From NCBI RefSeq assembly GCF_000227765.1, contig NZ_JH165159.1, positions 1,173,921-1,218,927 on the forward strand: a stretch of 45,007 nucleotides of DNA. Direction: 5' to 3'. This stretch comes from Neisseria wadsworthii 9715 (GTDB taxonomy: Bacteria; Pseudomonadota; Gammaproteobacteria; Burkholderiales; Neisseriaceae). This document shows positions 35,961 to 44,228 of the stretch, in pieces. Every line of letters starts with the position of its first letter. Within the stretch, counting starts at the first letter, position 1. The position numbers and the translations under genes were made by a program. The notes under the pieces were generated by a model. It did no database searches. It was given only the letters and a program-made list of their open reading frames with translations, and was not told the origin of the DNA.

Positions 35961-36084
35961 CTGTATTTGTTGCTTCTGATAAAGTTTGATTTAAAGCAAA
36001 GTAAAAAGCAGGTGAAGTCTGCATACTTGATTTTTGTTAAACATTCATTTTTTATTCTACTAATAATTGAGTGAGGAAAGTTAT

Positions 36085-36645
36085 ATGAAAGCTTATTTAG
36101 CATTGATTTCCGCCGCAGCTTTGGCATTGAGCGCATGTTCTCAAGAGGCTGCCAAACCTGTCGAGCAAGCATCCGCACCTGCTGCTTCGGTTCCGGCCGC
36201 CGAAGGTGCTTCCGGGATGGTTGCCGCAGAAAAAGTCGATCCGGCCAGCGTACCTGCCGAGTGTAGCTTTGTGGTAGAAACCGGTGATCAGATGAAATAC
36301 AACACCAACCAGATTCCCGTGAAAAAATCATGCGAAACATTCAAAGTAACTTTGAAGCATACTGGTTCTATGCCGGTAACCAGCATGGGTCACAACATTG
36401 TGATTACCAAAGCGGATGATGCTTCTGCCGTGGCTAACGAAGGTAGCGGAGCCGGCCCTGATTCCGGTTATCTGAAAGCCGATAATCCTGCTATTATTGC
36501 CCACACCGATATGATTGGCGGAGGTCAGGAAGCCAGCTTGGCGTTTAAAACCAGTCAGCTTGATCCGAACGGCAGCTATAAATTTTTCTGTACCTTCCCG
36601 GCGCATTTCTCTGTGATGCAGGGTGATGTAAAACTGGTTGATTAA
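36085..36645 (+). CDS. laz: lipid-modified azurin (Laz-type cupredoxin)
   Basis: A blue copper protein anchored in the outer membrane that carries electrons between c-type cytochromes and reductases and helps against copper and peroxide stress in Neisseria. The 186-aa precursor has a lipoprotein signal peptide with lipobox LSAC (lipid on Cys18), a 40-residue Ala/Pro/Glu-rich linker, and the azurin domain. Copper ligands are visible as His103 (SMGHNIV), Cys169, His174 and Met178 (FFCTFPAHFSVMQG). I start at 36085, with GAGGAAAG upstream; an in-frame ATG six codons earlier lacks a site. Confidence 0.95.
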   Translation: MKAYLALISAAALALSACSQEAAKPVEQASAPAASVPAAEGASGMVAAEKVDPASVPAECSFVVETGDQMKYNTNQIPVKKSCETFKVTLKHTGSMPVTSMGHNIVITKADDASAVANEGSGAGPDSGYLKADNPAIIAHTDMIGGGQEASLAFKTSQLDPNGSYKFFCTFPAHFSVMQGDVKLVD

Positions 36646-36737
36646 GTTTTATAGTTAAGAGCCTTAATATCCAATAAAGTCGGCATGTACTTTGTGTCGG
36701 TGTGTCAAATTTCTTGGTGATAGTGCTCATAAAAAAA

Positions 36738-36768
36738 CCTGCCTGAATAATGTTTAGGCAGGCTTTTT
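36738..36768 (+). terminator. rho-independent terminator after azurin
   Basis: CCTGCCT and AGGCAGG form a stem around an 11-base loop followed by C and five Ts. It is preceded by a run of A, so it may work in both directions. Confidence 0.8.
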
Positions 36769-36817
36769 ACAATCTCATGCTATGATTTAGTTTTTACATT
36801 AATGCCTGTCTGAAAAA

Positions 36818-37594
36818 ATGAAACTGATCCAACTGAACCGTTATCCGGTTAAATCTATGGGTGCAAATGCATTAAGTGAATCCAAGGTAATGACAAAAGG
36901 TTTGCTGCACGATAGGGAATGGCTGATTGCTTCGCCGCAAGGAAACATGATTACGGCAAGAAAATTTCCGCAGATGCTGCTTTGGCGTGTTTGTGTGGAG
37001 CACGATTCAATTATATTGACCGCACCTGACAGCAGCAGCCGAACCGTACACATTGATGAGATGAACCGGCAGGCAGATGCCACCGTGTGGCGTGATTCTT
37101 TTGGTGCATACTGCGGCAGCGATGCCACCGATGCATGGTTGAGTGAAAAATTGGGTGTAGACGCTTGCATTTATTGGCTGGGTAAGGAAAGCCGCCGCAT
37201 ATTGACGCATACGCAAACGCCGTTATCATTTGCCGACGGTGCCCCTTTTTTGCTGGCGAATACGGCATCTTTGCAAAGCCTGAACGGCGATTTGGAAGAA
37301 TCGGTAGAAATTGAGCGTTTCCGCGCCAATTTTGTGGTTGACGGGTCAGAGGCTTATGAAGAAGAGCATTGGCAACGCATACGCATCGGTGAAGTAGAGT
37401 TCGAGCATTTCAAGCCGTGTGTGCGCTGTGTGATGGTAACGGTGGATTTGCAGACCGGAAAGAAAGATCCGTTTCAAGAGCCGCTTTCTACTTTAGCCGT
37501 TGGTCGCAAAGCCATCTTTGGTGTGAATCTGGTTGCTTTGAATGAAGGAACCGTTAGAGTTGGTGACAAGGTTGAGGTGTTGTCTTGGTTGTGA
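36818..37594 (+). CDS. MOSC-domain protein (YcbX-like)
   Basis: MOSC proteins bind molybdenum cofactor sulfur; YcbX of E. coli detoxifies N-hydroxylated compounds. The 258-aa protein has the MOSC N-terminal beta-barrel (MKLIQLNRYPVKSMGANAL, then LLHDREWLIASPQGNMITAR) and the MOSC core with FRANFVVDGSEAYEEEHWQR and FKPCVRCVMVTVDLQTG, whose Cys residues include the likely Moco ligand. No ferredoxin domain is attached, unlike E. coli YcbX. A single TG-wadDUS ends three bases before the ATG (36802-36814), so the uptake sequence overlaps the place where the ribosome binding site should be. Confidence 0.9.
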   Translation: MKLIQLNRYPVKSMGANALSESKVMTKGLLHDREWLIASPQGNMITARKFPQMLLWRVCVEHDSIILTAPDSSSRTVHIDEMNRQADATVWRDSFGAYCGSDATDAWLSEKLGVDACIYWLGKESRRILTHTQTPLSFADGAPFLLANTASLQSLNGDLEESVEIERFRANFVVDGSEAYEEEHWQRIRIGEVEFEHFKPCVRCVMVTVDLQTGKKDPFQEPLSTLAVGRKAIFGVNLVALNEGTVRVGDKVEVLSWL

Positions 37595-37605
37595 GCCGGC
37601 TATGA

Positions 37606-37665
37606 ATGCCTGTCTGAAAATAAAAACAGCTGATATCGATTGCTTTTTTGTTTTCAGACAGGCAT
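37606..37665. repeat. long-loop TG-wadDUS inverted pair
   Basis: ATGCCTGTCTGAAAA and TTTTCAGACAGGCAT are 30 bases apart, a much longer loop than in other pairs of the window. It lies between the convergent MOSC and PepSY genes. Confidence 0.75.
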
Positions 37666-37695
37666 AAATTTTAATTGCTGCGTTTGAAAGCGGGT

Positions 37696-38031
37696 TTACA
37701 TTTTGAATGATTCAGATCTGTCATGATAACGCTGTTTGTGTCCTTTGGTATGAACTGCCAGTACGTTGCCATTATCTGCGTCAACAATCACATCGTGCTT
37801 CAGGCCGTTGGCGAGCACTTCAACTTCGTAATGGCCGCCGGTGTGGTAGTTGTATTCAAACTCTACTTCTTTGGCGTAACCGCCGGTTTGTGTCACGGCA
37901 GCGGCAGCGGCTTGTTTGCCGGAAACGGAGGCAAACGTGCCTAATGAAAACAAACCGGTAAAGACGCCGGCAATGAAGCCAAGAGCCGTGATAAAGGCCA
38001 GGCCGTTAAAAATTTTGCGTGTGATCAACAT
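37696..38031 (-). CDS. small PepSY-like membrane-anchored protein
   Basis: A 111-aa protein with a hydrophobic N-terminal segment (about 8-32: IFNGLAFITALGFIAGVFTGLF), either a membrane anchor or an uncleaved signal, and a periplasmic domain. The end (YEVEVLANGLKHDVIVDADN, then GNVLAV) is the beta-alpha-beta strand pattern of PepSY domains, which often inhibit proteases or sense the periplasm. I start at 38031 because GAGGAG lies 10 bases upstream; a longer frame begins six codons earlier. It is the last gene before the AG-DUS block. Confidence 0.75.
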   Translation of the reverse strand: MLITRKIFNGLAFITALGFIAGVFTGLFSLGTFASVSGKQAAAAAVTQTGGYAKEVEFEYNYHTGGHYEVEVLANGLKHDVIVDADNGNVLAVHTKGHKQRYHDRSESFKM

Positions 38032-38122
38032 AATATAGGGACTCCTCATCGTGGGGTTTAACTTTTGGATGAAGTGTATATTAAAAGCAGAGAGTTAGTG
38101 GAAAATTAGGAAGAGAAAGAAG

Positions 38123-38154
38123 AGGCCGTCTGAAAATATTTTTTCAGACGGCCT
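38123..38154. terminator. AG-DUS inverted-pair terminator after avtA (left edge of foreign block)
   Basis: AGGCCGTCTGAA (38123-38134) and TTCAGACGGCCT (38143-38154) form a perfect hairpin. It is the N. meningitidis-type uptake sequence, unlike the TG-wadDUS pair 500 bases to the left. Confidence 0.85.
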
Positions 38155-38197
38155 CTTCAGTAGCTCCGGCAAACAGGCAAAGTTTTCAAGCTGGGTT

Positions 38198-39493
38198 TCA
38201 GCCCGCCGCATCATAAAGGCTGCGCAAGGTTTCTCTGATGGCGGTGATGCCTTTGCGCAAGGTTTCTTCGTCTTGCGCGATGCTCATGCGGATACATTCG
38301 TGGGCATGGCGGTAGTTGGCGGTGTCGAGGCCGACGAAGAAGTGTTCGCTCGGAATAATCAGCGTGCCGGCGGCTTTCAGGCGTTCGTAGAGGGTTTGCG
38401 AGGAAACCGGCAGCCCTTCAAACCACAGCCACAGGAAAATCGCGCCTTCGGGTTTGTGGATTTTCATCGGATAGCCGGCCAGCTCTTTTTTCAGCAGCGA
38501 CACGGCAAGGGCGGCCTGCTTGCGGTAAAACGGCTGCACCACGGTATCGGAGAGGGTTTTCAGACGGCCGTCGCGCAGCAGCGGCACAGCAACGGCAGCA
38601 CCGAAACGCGTGGGCGCGAGGTTCACAATCGCGTTCAGAGCGGTAACGGCTTTCACTACTTCGGGGCTGGCAACGATGATGCCGGTGCGCACGCCGGGCA
38701 GGCCGATTTTGGACAGGCTGAAGCAGAGAATGATGTTGTCGTGCCAAGTCAGCGTGGCTTTGCTGTAAATGATGTTGGGAAAAGGCATGCCGTAGGCGTT
38801 GTCGATAATCAGCGGAATACCGTGCGCTTGGGCCAGCTTGTCGAGGCGCGCCATTTCGTCGTCGGTGAGGACGTTGCCGGTGGGGTTGGTGGGGCGCGAG
38901 CAGCAGATGGCGCCGATTTTGCCGGCTTTCAGTTCGGGCAGGTTTTCCAGTGCGTCAAAATCGACGCGGTATTTGTAGAAGCCGCTTTCGCCTTCGTGCT
39001 CGACTTCTTCGATATGCGGTGCGACGGATATGAAATGTTTGCCTTCCACATGCGCATCGGCATAGCCGACGTATTCGGGCGCGAGCGGCAGCAGGATGGA
39101 TTTGTCGGCACTGCCGCCGTTTTCGTCGAAACGCCCGCCGAACAGGTTGAAGAGATAGAAAAAGGCGTTTTGCGAGCCGTTGGTTAAGACGATGTTGTCG
39201 GCGGTGATGCCCCAGCCGTATTCGCGGTTGAAAAATTCAACCAGCGTATCGATAAACACCGCATCGCCTTGCGGGGTGGAGTAGTTGCCTATGCTTTCTA
39301 CGGCGGCTTCGTTATCGACCAATTCTTGCAGCACTTGCCTGTAAACGCGGTTGATTTCGCCGATACGCGCAGGATTGCCGCCGCCGAGCATGTTGACGGG
39401 CTTGTCGCTGTTGAGTGCTTTGCCCAAATCGTCCATCAATTGCAGAATGCCGCTGTTGCGGGTGAATTTTTGGCCGAAAGCGGAGAATTGCAT
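38198..39493 (-). CDS. avtA: valine-pyruvate aminotransferase
   Basis: A PLP enzyme that makes valine from 2-oxoisovalerate with alanine as amino donor. The 431-aa protein has the aminotransferase class I/II fold: NGSQNAFFYLFNLFGG, the CCSRPTNPTGNVLTDDEM segment, DNAYGMPFPN with the PLP-contact Asp, and SLSKIGLPGVRTG with the PLP lysine Lys262. I start at 39493, since AGGAA precedes it and MQFSAFGQKFTRNSGI is the family N-terminus; a longer frame would add 58 unlikely residues. An 11/12 AG-DUS is at 38559-38570. Confidence 0.95.
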   Translation of the reverse strand: MQFSAFGQKFTRNSGILQLMDDLGKALNSDKPVNMLGGGNPARIGEINRVYRQVLQELVDNEAAVESIGNYSTPQGDAVFIDTLVEFFNREYGWGITADNIVLTNGSQNAFFYLFNLFGGRFDENGGSADKSILLPLAPEYVGYADAHVEGKHFISVAPHIEEVEHEGESGFYKYRVDFDALENLPELKAGKIGAICCSRPTNPTGNVLTDDEMARLDKLAQAHGIPLIIDNAYGMPFPNIIYSKATLTWHDNIILCFSLSKIGLPGVRTGIIVASPEVVKAVTALNAIVNLAPTRFGAAVAVPLLRDGRLKTLSDTVVQPFYRKQAALAVSLLKKELAGYPMKIHKPEGAIFLWLWFEGLPVSSQTLYERLKAAGTLIIPSEHFFVGLDTANYRHAHECIRMSIAQDEETLRKGITAIRETLRSLYDAAG

Positions 39494-39650
39494 GGCGGGT
39501 TCCTTTTTTATATCGAGATGAAAAGGATTATAACCCTGCCTGCTGTTTTTCTGTATGGGGAATAACGATTTAGCAGTTTGCTTGTGCGGCTTGCAGCCGA
39601 ATGGTTTGACGGCTGTTGTTGAACGGTTATCCGTAGATTTTATACAATTA

Positions 39651-39679
39651 TTGAAAATAGTTCTCATTATTGATAGTAT
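39651..39679 (+). promoter_or_regulatory. promoter of the sit operon with a Fur-box-like sequence
   Basis: TTGAAA (39651-39656) and TAGTAT (39674-39679) are 17 bases apart. The spacer and flanks (GAAAATAGTTCTCATTATTG) resemble a Fur box of the GATAATGATAATCATTATC type, so a bound repressor would block the polymerase. The rest of the 261 bases between avtA and sitA shows nothing else clear. Confidence 0.55.
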
Positions 39680-39754
39680 AAGCCAACCGGCCGATACATA
39701 TTATCCATCTGCCGCTTCATTATTCTATTTATAGCTATCATCAGGAGAATTATC

Positions 39755-40636
39755 ATGCGCCGTTTAGCTACCGCAACATGTTTGTTGTTAACCGTTTTGG
39801 CAGCATCACCCGCCTATGCCAAATTTAAAGTGGTTACCACGTTTACCGTGATTCAGGACATCGCGCAAAACGTGGCGGGCGATGCGGCCACGGTGGAATC
39901 GATTACCAAGCCGGGGGCGGAAATCCATGATTACCAGCCTACGCCGCAAGATATCGCCAAAGCGCAGTCGGCCGATTTGGTATTGTGGAACGGCATGAAT
40001 CTGGAGCGTTGGTTTGAACGCTTTTTCCAAAATGTGAAAAACAAACCGGCGGTGGTGGTCACCAAAGGCATCACGCCGATGTCGATTCATGAAGGCCCTT
40101 ACAAAGGCATGCCCAATCCCCACGCGTGGATGTCAACCAGCAATGCCTTGATCTATATTGAAAACATTAAAAATGCTTTGGCAAAACACGACCCGAAAAA
40201 TGCGGCGGTGTACGCCAAAAATGCGGCGGCATACAGCAGCAAAATCAAACAGCTCGACAAACCTTTGCGCGCCAAATTGATGCAGGTGCCGCAAAACCAG
40301 CGGTTCTTGGTGAGCAGCGAAGGTGCGTTCAGCTATCTGGCGAAAGACTACGGCTTCAAAGAAGTGTATTTGTGGCCGATTAATGCCGAGCAGCAAGGCA
40401 CGCCGCAGCAGGTGCGCAAAGTGATTGATGTGGTGCGCAAAAACAAAATTCCGGTGGTATTCAGCGAAAGCACCATTTCGCCCAAGCCGATGAAGCAGGT
40501 GGCGAAAGAAACCGGTGCAAAATACGGCGGCGTATTGTATGTGGATTCGCTTTCCGCCAAAAACGGCCCTGTGCCGACTTACACCGACTTGCTTAACACC
40601 ACTGTTTCTACGATTGTTAAAGGATTCGGAAAATAA
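39755..40636 (+). CDS. sitA: Mn/Fe ABC transporter, periplasmic metal-binding protein (SitA/YfeA type)
   Basis: Binds Mn(II) or Fe(II) in the periplasm and delivers it to the membrane complex. The 293-aa precursor has a signal peptide ending ASPAYA (cleavage after about residue 22). The metal-ligand pattern of cluster A-I proteins is visible: His in [11 protein letters not shown], His in PNPHAWMS, Glu in [14 protein letters not shown] and Asp in YVDSLS. No His-rich loop is present, which argues against a zinc binder. AGGAGA precedes the ATG, and its stop overlaps the ATPase start. First gene of a four-gene operon. Confidence 0.92.
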   Translation: MRRLATATCLLLTVLAASPAYAKFKVVTTFTVIQDIAQNVAGDAATVESITKPGAEIHDYQPTPQDIAKAQSADLVLWNGMNLERWFERFFQNVKNKPAVVVTKGITPMSIHEGPYKGMPNPHAWMSTSNALIYIENIKNALAKHDPKNAAVYAKNAAAYSSKIKQLDKPLRAKLMQVPQNQRFLVSSEGAFSYLAKDYGFKEVYLWPINAEQQGTPQQVRKVIDVVRKNKIPVVFSESTISPKPMKQVAKETGAKYGGVLYVDSLSAKNGPVPTYTDLLNTTVSTIVKGFGK

Positions 40637-41565
40637 TGATGCTTGCCAACGCTGCTTCGATTCACGTTAACGACGTTACCGTGCGCTACAACAACGGCCA
40701 CACGGCCATTTATGACTTTTCGCTGGATTTGGAAGGCGGCATGACTTGCGCGCTGGTGGGCGTGAACGGCAGCGGCAAATCCACTTTGTTTAAAAGCCTG
40801 ATGGGTTTGCTCAAGCCGCGCAAGGGCGATATCCGCCTGTGCGGGCTGCCCATCGCGCAGGCTTTGAAAAGCAATCTGGTTTCTTATGTGCCGCAAAGCG
40901 AAGAAGTGGACTGGCAGTTTCCCGTTTCGGTTTACGATGTGGTGATGCAGGGGCGTTACGGCTATATGAATTTTTTGCGTATTCCGGGTAAAACCGACAA
41001 ACAGAAAGTTCAGACGGCCATGGAACGCGTCGACATCGCCCATCTTGCCGAACGGCAAATCGGCGAACTTTCCGGCGGCCAGAAAAAACGCGTTTTCCTT
41101 GCCCGCGCGTTGGCGCAAGACAGCAAGGTGATTCTGCTCGACGAACCGTTTACGGGCGTAGATGTAAAAACCGAAAACATGATTATGGATCTTCTCGGCC
41201 AGTTGCGTGCGGAAGGCCGTCTGATTTTGGTATCGACACACAATCTGGGCGTTGTGCCCGACTTTTGCGACCGCGTGGTGATGATCAACCGCACGGTGCT
41301 GGCGGCGGGTACGACCGAATCGACGTTCAACCAACATAATCTCGAACATGCTTTCGGCGGTGTGTTGCGCCACTTCCAACTTGCCGGCAGCGATCTGCAC
41401 GAAGATGAAGACAAACGCGCCGTAACGGTATTGACCGACGACGAACGTCCGGCCGTGTTTTACGGCAAAACCAAAATCGACCCGCCCGCGTCGGCGGCGA
41501 AATATGCCGGCAGCCGCGGCGAAGAAGCTGAGCAAACGCCGACGGAAAACGGCAAAGAGGGCTGA
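40636..41565 (+). CDS. sitB: Mn/Fe ABC transporter ATPase (SitB/YfeB type)
   Basis: Cytoplasmic ATPase of the importer. The 309-aa protein has Walker [10 protein letters not shown], the Q-loop in [12 protein letters not shown], the signature [15 protein letters not shown], Walker [13 protein letters not shown] and the H-loop STHNLGVV. About 55 residues after the ATPase domain form a charged tail (from about 255) that is probably disordered. The first of two adjacent ATGs overlaps the sitA stop (TAATGATG). AG-DUS-like copies lie at 41009-41020 and 41214-41225. Confidence 0.93.
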   Translation: MMLANAASIHVNDVTVRYNNGHTAIYDFSLDLEGGMTCALVGVNGSGKSTLFKSLMGLLKPRKGDIRLCGLPIAQALKSNLVSYVPQSEEVDWQFPVSVYDVVMQGRYGYMNFLRIPGKTDKQKVQTAMERVDIAHLAERQIGELSGGQKKRVFLARALAQDSKVILLDEPFTGVDVKTENMIMDLLGQLRAEGRLILVSTHNLGVVPDFCDRVVMINRTVLAAGTTESTFNQHNLEHAFGGVLRHFQLAGSDLHEDEDKRAVTVLTDDERPAVFYGKTKIDPPASAAKYAGSRGEEAEQTPTENGKEG

Positions 41566-41568
41566 ACC

Positions 41569-42432
41569 ATGCTGGACGTGTTACTGGAACCGCTCGCTTA
41601 CGAGTATATGGTCAAAGCCGTGGTCATCAGTGCCGCCGTGGGCGGGATATGTGCGTTTTTGTCGGCTTATCTGATGCTCAAAGGCTGGTCGTTAATCGGC
41701 GATGCCTTGTCGCATTCGGTGGTGCCCGGCGTGGCCATCACCTATTCGCTCTCCCTGCCTTATTCGGTGGGTGCTTTCATTTCGGGCATCTTGGCGGCCT
41801 TGGCGATTTTGTGGATCAAAGCGGTGAGCAAATTGAAGGAAGATGCCATCATCGGCTTTATTTTCACCACGTTTTTCGCGCTCGGCCTGTTTATCGTTTC
41901 CATCAACCCCACCGCCGTCAATGTGCAGGAAATCGTGTTGGGCAATATTTTGGGGATTGCCGACGAAGATGTTTTTCAGGTAGGCATCATCATGGCGGTG
42001 TGTTTGGCTTTTTTATTGCTGTTTTGGAAAAACCTGCTGCTGGTGTTTTTCGACGAAACACAGGCCGTTGCTGTGGGTTTGTCGCCGCTGCGCTATAAAA
42101 TCCTGTTTTTCACTCTGCTCAGTGCCTGCGTGGTGGCGGCGCTGCAAACCGTGGGCGCGGTGCTGGTGATTGCCATGGTGATTACCCCGGGTGCCACCGC
42201 TTATCTGCTCACCGACAAATTCAGCAAGCTGGTGGGCATCGCCGTAGCGTTGGGCTTTTTTACCGGCGGCATCGGCGCGTATGCCAGCTATTTTCTCGAC
42301 GGCGCCACCGGCGGCATCATCGTTTGCCTGCAAACGGCACTCTTTCTGCTGGCCTTTATCTTCGCGCCCAAATACGGATTGTTGAAACAGAAACAAGCCG
42401 TGGCGGCACAAGGAGAAGCGGAACATGTCTGA
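41569..42432 (+). CDS. sitC: Mn/Fe ABC transporter permease (SitC/YfeC type)
   Basis: One of two membrane subunits of the ABC-3 family. The 287-aa protein has about eight hydrophobic segments and the typical LMLKGWSLIGDALSHSVVPG near the N-terminus, which repeats in the next gene. The C-terminal QTVGAVLVIAMVITPGATAY is the other family signature. It starts three bases after the sitB stop, and its own end overlaps the next start by eight bases. Confidence 0.93.
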   Translation: MLDVLLEPLAYEYMVKAVVISAAVGGICAFLSAYLMLKGWSLIGDALSHSVVPGVAITYSLSLPYSVGAFISGILAALAILWIKAVSKLKEDAIIGFIFTTFFALGLFIVSINPTAVNVQEIVLGNILGIADEDVFQVGIIMAVCLAFLLLFWKNLLLVFFDETQAVAVGLSPLRYKILFFTLLSACVVAALQTVGAVLVIAMVITPGATAYLLTDKFSKLVGIAVALGFFTGGIGAYASYFLDGATGGIIVCLQTALFLLAFIFAPKYGLLKQKQAVAAQGEAEHV

Positions 42433-43252
42433 CATCATCAATTGGTTTGTCGAGCCGCTGTCTCTGCCTTTTATGCAATATGCCCTGTTTACCGCGCTGA
42501 TCGTATCGGTGGTGTGCGGCATTTTGTCCTGCTATCTGGTGCTGAAAGGCTGGTCGCTGATGGGCGATGCCATTTCCCATGCCGTGCTGCCCGGTATCAT
42601 TGTTGCCTTCGTTACCGGCATTCCGCTGGTGGTGGGCGCATTCGTTTCCGGGCTGGCCTGCGCCGTGGGTGTGGGCTATCTGAAAAACAACAGCCGTCTG
42701 AAAGAAGACACGGTGATGGGCATCGTGTTTTCGGGCATGTTTGCTTTCGGTTTGGTTTTGTTTACCAAAGTGGAAACCGATCAGCACCTTACGCATATTT
42801 TGTTCGGCAACATCCTCGGCGTGAGCTATGAAGAGCTGATCCGCACGCTGATTATCTGCACCATCGTCTTCGTGGTGGTGATGCTGAAAAAAAGGGATTT
42901 GATGCTGTATTGCTTCGACCCCGTACAAGCACGCATCGTCGGTTTGCCGCCCCGAATTCTCCACTACGGGCTGCTGATTCTGCTGGCACTGACCATCATC
43001 AGCGCGATACAGGTGGCGGGCGTGGTGTTGGTGATTGCCATGCTGATTTCGCCCGGCATCACCGCTTCCCTGCTGACCCACCGTTTCGACCGCATGATGG
43101 TTATCGTGGTGGCGTGCTCCGTTATCACCGGTTTGGCCGGCACGATACTGAGCTACCATCTCGATGCCGCCACAGGGCCGGTGATTATTTTGTTGCAGGC
43201 GGCGCTGTTTTTGTGTGCGTTGGGGTATTCCAAATTGAGGGAGAGTTTATAG
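42425..43252 (+). CDS. sitD: Mn/Fe ABC transporter permease (SitD/YfeD type)
   Basis: Second permease, 275 aa, related to the first: LVLKGWSLMGDAISHAVLPG and QVAGVVLVIAMLISPGITAS are the same two signatures. Having two different permease genes separates sitABCD/yfeABCD from the mntABC type with a single one. AAGGAGAAGCGGAAC, inside the sitC end, is its ribosome binding site. An imperfect AG-DUS lies at 42691-42702. The operon ends at the AG-DUS hairpin at 43282-43313. Confidence 0.93.
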   Translation: MSDIINWFVEPLSLPFMQYALFTALIVSVVCGILSCYLVLKGWSLMGDAISHAVLPGIIVAFVTGIPLVVGAFVSGLACAVGVGYLKNNSRLKEDTVMGIVFSGMFAFGLVLFTKVETDQHLTHILFGNILGVSYEELIRTLIICTIVFVVVMLKKRDLMLYCFDPVQARIVGLPPRILHYGLLILLALTIISAIQVAGVVLVIAMLISPGITASLLTHRFDRMMVIVVACSVITGLAGTILSYHLDAATGPVIILLQAALFLCALGYSKLRESL

Positions 43253-43281
43253 CTGTTTGGCAGAATGAAGTGAATGGGAAG

Positions 43282-43313
43282 AGGCCGTCTGAAAAATGCT
43301 TTTCAGACGGCCT
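43282..43313. terminator. AG-DUS inverted-pair terminator after sitD (right edge of foreign block)
   Basis: AGGCCGTCTGAA (43282-43293) and TTCAGACGGCCT (43302-43313) form a hairpin 30 bases after the sitD stop. The arms extend perfectly by a few more bases on both sides (GAAG/CTTC). Confidence 0.85.
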
Positions 43314-43411
43314 CTTCGCAAGTAGGGCGGGCATCCCTTCCCGCTTTTAGTGTGACTGTTCCAAGCAAATTGTTTCTGAAACTGGATTTATGCTTGCCGT
43401 CCTTAAAAGTT

Positions 43412-43801
43412 TTAGTCTTTCAACACCAAAACTGCTTCTGCTTCTACTTGAACACCTTTAGGCAAGGCAGCCACGCCGATTGCTGCACGCGCAGGAAAAG
43501 GCTGACTGAAATATTGGGACATGATTTCATTGAATGTAGCAAAATTCCCAAGGTCGGTAAGGTAGGCATTCAGCTTAACAATATCATCAAGCGAACCGCC
43601 GGCTGCTTCGGCAACCGCCTTCAGATTTTTGAATACTTGATGGGTTTCGGCAGCAAAATCCCCATTGCCTATAATGGTCATGGTAGCGGGGTCAAGTGGG
43701 ATTTGACCGCTCATGTATACGGTATTACCGGCGCGAACGGCTTGGCTGTATGCACCAATAGCGGCAGGTGCAAGGTCAGTATGAATAACATTTTTTGTCA
43801 T
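43412..43801 (-). CDS. ridA: RidA family enamine/imine deaminase
   Basis: RidA hydrolyses reactive 2-aminoacrylate and other enamines made by PLP enzymes. The 129-aa protein has the family start [20 protein letters not shown], the [13 protein letters not shown] segment, and the end [20 protein letters not shown] with the Arg that binds the substrate carboxylate. It is a single gene directly right of the AG-DUS block, convergent with sitD. Confidence 0.95.
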   Translation of the reverse strand: MTKNVIHTDLAPAAIGAYSQAVRAGNTVYMSGQIPLDPATMTIIGNGDFAAETHQVFKNLKAVAEAAGGSLDDIVKLNAYLTDLGNFATFNEIMSQYFSQPFPARAAIGVAALPKGVQVEAEAVLVLKD

Positions 43802-43944
43802 GACATCTCCTTTGCGGCAGATTGTTTAAATCAGGAATGTTAACAGAGTCGGCTTTTTTCGCAAACCGTTCAGCGATTGTGCAGGGTATTCGGATTGCCA
43901 GAATGTAATTGGAGTAAAAGTAGAAGGTGATTTGCTATTACTTA

Positions 43945-43977
43945 ATGCCTGTCTGAAAACGTATTTCAGACAGGCAT
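43945..43977. repeat. TG-wadDUS inverted pair
   Basis: ATGCCTGTCTGAAA faces TTTCAGACAGGCAT across a short loop between ridA and the receptor gene. It is the first TG-wadDUS to the right of the AG-DUS block. Confidence 0.8.
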
Positions 43978-44151
43978 TCCTATTATTGCCGATTATCCGC
44001 CATCATGTTTGGGCTTAATTCAGGATTATTGGGTATGGTATTGCACTTTTTGTGATAGTTCTTTTCGACATGTTGTTTTTCTGTAAAACAATGTAAAAAA
44101 ATATTTGCGTATCAAACTTTGTTAATGTATATTATTTTCTTAATTTTAATA

Positions 44152-44170
44152 AATAATAATTATTTTTATT
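44152..44170 (+). promoter_or_regulatory. possible Fur-type operator upstream of the receptor gene
   Basis: AATAATAATTATTTTTATT is part of a 120-base, nearly pure AT stretch (about 44090-44205) with palindromic character like a Fur box. The low complexity of the region makes a chance match likely, so this is tentative. No other feature is seen in the 427 bases between ridA and the receptor except the DUS pair. Confidence 0.35.
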
Positions 44171-44228
44171 AATTAAAATATTTGATTAATTATTTAATTT
44201 CGAAGTGTAAATATCTGGATTATTTGAA

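Noticed and set aside
38273-39187. Plus-strand frame of 304 codons opposite avtA
   Set aside because: It is a shadow of the GC-rich aminotransferase gene, which has all PLP motifs; no ribosome binding site or family was seen.
40579-41535. Minus-strand frame of 318 codons opposite the sit ATPase gene
   Set aside because: The plus strand has perfect Walker and signature motifs, and the minus frame has none.
42356-43159. Minus-strand frame of 267 codons opposite sitC/sitD, rich in His, Gln and Asn
   Set aside because: The composition is the expected mirror of hydrophobic membrane-protein codons, not a real His-rich metal protein.
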